Positions 60,343-64,000 of a stretch of DNA of 64,000 nt are shown piece by piece. The stretch lies in the NCBI RefSeq assembly GCF_000429905.1, contig NZ_KE386983.1, positions 1 to 64,000 of the forward strand. The letters run 5' to 3'. The notes beneath the pieces were generated by a model. That model had not been told where the DNA came from. It was given only the letters and a program-made list of their open reading frames with translations, and made no database searches. The stretch is from Desulfatibacillum aliphaticivorans DSM 15576. Lineage in GTDB: Bacteria > Desulfobacterota > Desulfobacteria > Desulfobacterales > Desulfatibacillaceae. Each line of letters starts with the position of its first letter. Position 1 is the first letter of the stretch. Position numbers and translations under genes: made by a program.

Positions 60343-60896
60343 GCGATACCCTCCTCTTGTTGATCGTGCAGGTTAATGGGTTGTGATTGCTTGGATGGGT
60401 GTGATTGTTTGGTGATGGATAAAATAAAATAGGCCGCCCCCGCCCCTGCAACGCCTGCCAGCACGTCCAAGGGGTGATAGCTGCCGTTCATAAAATAATT
60501 GCTTGTTTGATCCAATATGGGAACCTGGGAAAACCAGCCGGGAACCAGTTTCACGGCTTGATCGGGAAACTTCTGCCCCAGTTCAAAGGCCGTGTCCGCT
60601 GCCAGCCAGAACAGACAGGCGTTCAAACGAATCATCCTGGTTTCCCCCAAGACCGCTGCGGTTAAAACGGAAAAGGCAAACACATGCACGAAGGCGGGCA
60701 AGAATTTGCCCAAGCCCCCTAAAAATCCTCCGGCATAGTTGTGAAGGCTGAGATTGAACGGGAGATTTTGGACAAACCATGTGGCTTCCGGCGGCCTGTC
60801 CGCCAAATACACAAGCGCGCCTGCAAGCAGGGATAATAAGGCTATGGCCATTTGCCTAAAATTCATAATGGGAACCAATTTTTTGGGGGGATGCAT
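60339..60896 (-). CDS. VanZ-like membrane protein
   Basis: The 185-residue protein has about four TM segments (residues 14-33, 65-84, 92-108, 140-160), a conserved acidic/aromatic SNYFMNGSYHPLDVLAGVAGAG segment near the end of the membrane part, and a polar basic tail (KQSHPSKQSQP). The layout and the DVLAGVAGA motif resemble VanZ-family proteins. No ribosome site precedes either ATG (60896 or 60866), and the promoter at 60918-60946 would leave only a 15-nt leader for the first. It is translationally coupled to the acylase (ATGA). Role unknown. Confidence 0.6.
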   Translation of the reverse strand: MHPPKKLVPIMNFRQMAIALLSLLAGALVYLADRPPEATWFVQNLPFNLSLHNYAGGFLGGLGKFLPAFVHVFAFSVLTAAVLGETRMIRLNACLFWLAADTAFELGQKFPDQAVKLVPGWFSQVPILDQTSNYFMNGSYHPLDVLAGVAGAGAAYFILSITKQSHPSKQSQPINLHDQQEEGIA

Positions 60897-60917
60897 GGTG
60901 ATGCTTAAGACCTTGCC

Positions 60918-60946
60918 AGTATGGCGGATAGCGGGGGTAATGTCAA
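60918..60946 (-). promoter_or_regulatory. sigma70-type promoter of the VanZ-like/acylase operon
   Basis: On the minus strand TTGACA (60941-60946), 17-bp spacer, CATACT (60918-60923). Transcription would start near 60911, just before the VanZ-like gene. The remaining spacer to 61188 holds no gene. Confidence 0.7.
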
Positions 60947-61188
60947 CCTAATCCGGTTAAGCAGGACTTATTTTTGCGCATCTCGGGTCTTTTTATTTCA
61001 TGAGTATTGGTAGAAGAATGTAATTTTGAGGCATTGTAAAAGTAAACAAGATGCCCCCCGTTCCTTTTAGGGACGCTTGAACCCCCGGGGGAAACATGCT
61101 AAACAGTCATACTGGGACACTAGGGAGCCTATTCATCAAATAGGTTTTGAGCAAGCCATGACTGAGGCGATCAGGAAGGAACCGAGCC

Positions 61189-62610
61189 ATGACTAAAATC
61201 GAAGAACTGATGGAATTAATTATCTCAAGGGCGAACATCAACCTGCGAGAGTTTTCCCATGACGTGGGGCCTTATGTGCGCGGCATGATCCCCATTGAAA
61301 ATCTTTGGAAGTTTTATGCATTTTACGGAATGACCCTGCATCATCCCGTATCCTTCAGCTTCCAGCGTTCAGCGTTGGCGGGCAGCTATTTTCTGGGCAA
61401 TTGCGACGTTGACCGGTCCTTGATTTACAAAACGGACGTGCGCGGCGACGAACTTAAGCAGGAAGGCGACGAAATTATGGTGGGCGACATCAAGGTCGTC
61501 CTGCAAAAAGACGAAAAAATTTATATCAAGGACAGCTTTCTTATCAAAAATCTGGTGCATAACTTTTCCCACGATCCGGAAAACCTGGCGGAATTTGCAA
61601 TCAGAAACACCGTCTCCATGCACTATGCAAACATCCACGGCGCATCCATGAGGGGGTGCTTTCTGGGACCCTACGCCACCGTGGACCTGACCAGTTGCCA
61701 CGACTGCGTGGTGGGCGAATACGCCTACGTGCAGGTCGGCGAACTGCGGCACGAGCGCGTGGACGCCGGAGAGGTATGGATCAAATCCGGGGACGACTTT
61801 GATTTTGTCTACCAATTCCCCACGGAAGTCCTGCCCAAGTACATATCCTTTGAAAAAGGCGAACAGCCCGGCGGGCTGTTAATCGACTTTGTGGAGGACA
61901 GGCAGGAGGATTTTGAGGAAATTTTCGGCCGGTATTCGTGCGACGCCGACAGGCAGGCCAACCAGACGGCCGCGGTTTCCCGCTACGCCGTGATCAAGGG
62001 CGACGTGGAAATCAGCGAAAACGTTCTTATCGCCCAGCGGGCATACATCCAGGACTCCAAATTGGGCAAGGGCGCCAACGCCCAGGAAAACTGCTACATC
62101 ATCGATTCCCACCTGAAGGGCAATAACGTCACGGCCCACGGCGGGAAAATCATCCACGCCACCATGGGCGAGGACGGATTCGTCGGGTTCAACGCCTTTC
62201 TGAGAGGCTCCGAGGAATGCCCCCTCACCGTGGGCAGCAATTGCGTGATCATGCCCCACACCATCATGGACCTGGAAGAGCCCCTGACCGTTCCCCCGGC
62301 CCATTTTGTCTGGGGATACATCCGCAACCAAAAGGATTTCGAAGAAAACAGCATGTCCATGGAGGACTTCATCAACCTGGAAGGGGAGCTGAACCGGGGC
62401 AATATGCATTTCCACGGCAGCGGAAGAGCCTTTGTGAGCGCCTTCGCCCATCGCATCGAGCACATCCTGGAGGCCAACGGCGCCTATTTTGAGGGCGGCG
62501 AGCAATCCGGCCACGCCCAGATGGGCCGCAACCAGTCCTACAACACCATCGAACCTTACCCGGAAGGAGAAATGCGGGGCATGTTCCCCACCATCCGGAT
62601 TACGCCCTAA
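61189..62610 (+). CDS. hexapeptide-repeat (left-handed beta-helix) protein of unknown substrate
   Basis: The 473-residue protein starts at an ATG behind AAGGAA. An N-terminal helical domain (residues 1-70) is followed by beta-helix turns: SLIYKTDVRG, IKVVLQKDEKI, MRGCFLGPYATVDLTSCHDCVVGEYAYV (to about 185), a linker, then a second run from about 265 (AVIKGDVEISENVLIAQRAYIQDSKLGKGANAQENCYI, GFVGFNAFLRG, LTVGSNCVIMPHTIMDLEEPL). This is the shape of acyltransferases and nucleotidyltransferases with a UDP-GlcNAc-acyltransferase-like fold, but no catalytic His is obvious. It is monocistronic and ends at a strong terminator. Confidence 0.72.
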   Translation: MTKIEELMELIISRANINLREFSHDVGPYVRGMIPIENLWKFYAFYGMTLHHPVSFSFQRSALAGSYFLGNCDVDRSLIYKTDVRGDELKQEGDEIMVGDIKVVLQKDEKIYIKDSFLIKNLVHNFSHDPENLAEFAIRNTVSMHYANIHGASMRGCFLGPYATVDLTSCHDCVVGEYAYVQVGELRHERVDAGEVWIKSGDDFDFVYQFPTEVLPKYISFEKGEQPGGLLIDFVEDRQEDFEEIFGRYSCDADRQANQTAAVSRYAVIKGDVEISENVLIAQRAYIQDSKLGKGANAQENCYIIDSHLKGNNVTAHGGKIIHATMGEDGFVGFNAFLRGSEECPLTVGSNCVIMPHTIMDLEEPLTVPPAHFVWGYIRNQKDFEENSMSMEDFINLEGELNRGNMHFHGSGRAFVSAFAHRIEHILEANGAYFEGGEQSGHAQMGRNQSYNTIEPYPEGEMRGMFPTIRITP

Positions 62611-62632
62611 TATTATAGGTGCATCCAGCGTT

Positions 62633-62681
62633 AAAAAAAACGGCCCGCTTCCCGAAAAATGGGAGGCGGGCCGTTTTTTTT
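62633..62681. terminator. strong bidirectional terminator
   Basis: AAAAAAAACGGCCCGCTTCCC, loop GAAAAAT, GGGAGGCGGGCCGTTTTTTTT: a 13-bp stem (one G-T wobble) flanked by A and T runs, between the convergent hexapeptide and ferredoxin genes. Confidence 0.95.
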
Positions 62682-62719
62682 ATCTGCTTGCAAGCCGGAA
62701 AATGCGGCGGTAGTCCGCG

Positions 62720-63856
62720 TTATTCCGGACGCGGAGGCGTGGTGTACACGATCCGCCGGTTCTGCACCAGGCTGATGGCGTTTTCCGGGCAAAAATGGGC
62801 GCACACGCCGCACCCGATGCAAAGATCCTTGTTCAGGGACGGAGAACCGTCTTCGCCTTGCGTCATGGCCTGGGTTCCGCATTTCTCCGCACAGGTTCCG
62901 CAGGACACGCATTTTCCCGTATCCACCACGGCCATGAACCAGGCCTCGTTGGCCGTCCCCGCAATGGTCATGCCGTGGGCGTTGCCGCAGCAGCAGGAAC
63001 AGCAGGAGCATATGCTGGTTTCGTCGCGGGAGGAATTAAAGCCCGGATGATAGGCCTTGTGAATCAGACCGTCGTCTTCGGCCTTGGTCAAAATGGCCAG
63101 GGCTTCCTCCTTGGTCACCATGCGGGAGAATCCCTGGGCCGAGGTGTAGCGGGCGGATTTGCCGAAGGTGAAGCAGTTTTCCCGGGAGTCGGTCTGCTTG
63201 CAGGGATCCCCGACAACGTCCTTGTGATGGCGGCAGAAACAGTGGCCCACGGCGATGTCGTCGAATTTTGCGACAATGTCCTTCACGTCCTGGAAGGGCA
63301 TGTGGACTTCTTCCATTTCGCCCAGGCTCTGGTTGATTTCAATGGAAATGCTCTGGCCGCTGTCCTGGTTGGTGGTGTAAGGCACGGTGCGGTCGATGGG
63401 CGGGATGTTCTTGACCATCTTCACCACGTCTTCGTAATGCTCTTTCACCAGCCCGCGATGTTCGTCGAACATTTTGGTGAACAAAGCGGCGATGCGCTGG
63501 GTTTCCGGCGTGATCTCCAGCTTTTTCATGAACATGTACTCGAAGATGCCCACGTTGAACAGGGGCAAAAGCCTGAAGACCATCATGCCCTTGCTGTTGG
63601 GCTGGTTAAAGATCACGCCCCGTTTGGCCAGGACTTCCACCTTGGCGTTGATTTCGTCCTCGCTCAGGCCGGTGCTTGCCTTGAGCTGCTCCATGGTCTG
63701 GGATTTTTGTTCATTAAAGGCCAGAATAAAATCGATTTCATCTTCCTTGATCACTTCTTTGATCAGTTCCACCAGGGTGGGGGTGGTGGGAGGAGGCGTT
63801 CCTCCGGCCTTTTGGATGGTTTCCACTACCGGCATGTATTTTTCGTTAAGATCCAT
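62720..63856 (-). CDS. 4Fe-4S ferredoxin-type protein with N-terminal winged-helix-like domain
   Basis: The 378-residue protein starts at an ATG behind GAAGGAG. Residues 25-90 look like a winged-helix (TMEQLKASTGLSEDEINAKVEVLAKRGVIF). A middle domain has cysteines 206, 208, 219 and 228 and an unusual run CSCCSCCC (283-290). At the C-terminus two ferredoxin motifs occur: C316-x2-C-x2-C-x3-C326 (followed by Gly, not Pro) and C346-x2-C-x2-C-x3-C356-P. This architecture is common in sulfate reducers and acts as an electron carrier or redox-linked regulator; the partner is unknown. The gene stands alone behind a consensus promoter. Confidence 0.85.
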   Translation of the reverse strand: MDLNEKYMPVVETIQKAGGTPPPTTPTLVELIKEVIKEDEIDFILAFNEQKSQTMEQLKASTGLSEDEINAKVEVLAKRGVIFNQPNSKGMMVFRLLPLFNVGIFEYMFMKKLEITPETQRIAALFTKMFDEHRGLVKEHYEDVVKMVKNIPPIDRTVPYTTNQDSGQSISIEINQSLGEMEEVHMPFQDVKDIVAKFDDIAVGHCFCRHHKDVVGDPCKQTDSRENCFTFGKSARYTSAQGFSRMVTKEEALAILTKAEDDGLIHKAYHPGFNSSRDETSICSCCSCCCGNAHGMTIAGTANEAWFMAVVDTGKCVSCGTCAEKCGTQAMTQGEDGSPSLNKDLCIGCGVCAHFCPENAISLVQNRRIVYTTPPRPE

Positions 63857-63923
63857 GAGCCTTGATTCTCCTTCATGAAGACATTAAGGGGTTGCATTAG
63901 GGGATTCTTTTCACATCTGTATA

Positions 63924-63952
63924 ATTATAGCCCCGCCCGCCCTGTGGGTCAA
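63924..63952 (-). promoter_or_regulatory. consensus sigma70 promoter of the 4Fe-4S protein gene
   Basis: On the minus strand TTGACC (63947-63952), 17-bp GC-rich spacer, perfect TATAAT (63924-63929). It lies about 70 bp before the ATG of the ferredoxin-type gene. Confidence 0.9.
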
Positions 63953-64000
63953 GCAATTCATCCAATTGTGCAAGTGAATCGTGCGAATAATGGGATGGAT

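Noticed and set aside
62795..63865. 356-residue plus-strand ORF
   Set aside because: Antisense to the ferredoxin-type gene with its cysteine motifs and promoter.
1..64000. CRISPR arrays, tRNA or rRNA genes, riboswitches, intact insertion sequences
   Set aside because: Looked for regular spacers, T-loop GGTTCGA patterns, known leader motifs and DDE or Y1 transposase motifs; none was convincing by eye. A tool-based scan (tRNAscan, Rfam, ISfinder) would be decisive.

Overview
The window is one contiguous piece of a moderately GC-rich, gene-dense bacterial chromosome. The content points to an anaerobic, Gram-negative member of the Desulfobacterota (sulfate-reducer type, Desulfatibacillum-like). 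This rests on the many cobalamin-binding radical SAM enzymes, a multi-cluster ferredoxin-type protein, an acyl-CoA synthetase, PhaR plus phasin, an LctP-type lactate permease and a full type II secretion operon. The organism assignment is inference from gene content. No rRNA, tRNA, CRISPR array or intact insertion sequence was seen.

Layout. 0-3.6 kb: an AT-rich TPR gene, a PsiE-like membrane protein, a PHP phosphoesterase, and two DUF2889-like genes bracketed by a perfect 25-bp inverted repeat. 3.9-19.6 kb: a lipid/glycan-type accessory cluster holding five B12-binding radical SAM proteins, a GT-C mannosyltransferase-like enzyme, a LABN-domain protein, a GT2 (DPM1-like) transferase, a second polytopic GT-C candidate, and a translationally coupled UbiA / SPASM-like radical SAM / membrane beta-propeller cassette. 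19.9-28.8 kb: acyl-CoA synthetase, a CheY-like receiver, a CoxG/SRPBCC protein, a small membrane protein, PhaR, a lysine/alanine-rich phasin, a stand-alone NFACT-R protein, a lipoprotein cyclophilin, a DUF2062 protein, and an orphan ParA with an unknown coupled partner. 29-35 kb: a two-TM protein, lactate permease, a DUF4386 protein lying between two diverged ~150-bp repeats, and a sixth B12-binding radical SAM protein. 35-51.2 kb (minus strand): a type II secretion operon read F-G-H-I-J-K-L-M-N-C, ExeA-like ATPase, TPR protein, D, E, TPR protein, with a class II aldolase and a NUDIX gene just upstream. 53-57.4 kb: a DUF2007-like protein, a delta-60-repeat lipoprotein and a decay zone (a broken XRE-type regulator divergent from a frameshifted gene, plus dispersed palindromic repeats). 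57.4-64 kb: a penicillin-acylase-family Ntn hydrolase coupled to a VanZ-like membrane protein, a hexapeptide-repeat protein, and an HTH/4Fe-4S ferredoxin-type protein behind a textbook sigma70 promoter.

How the parts may work together (inference). The secretion operon builds one envelope machine; the prepilin peptidase GspO is not in the window. The 4-20 kb cluster looks like a pathway that makes and modifies a polyprenyl-linked or membrane-embedded lipid/glycan, with several B12-dependent radical methylations or C-C couplings; its product is unknown. PhaR and phasin imply polyhydroxyalkanoate granules, although no synthase gene is present here.
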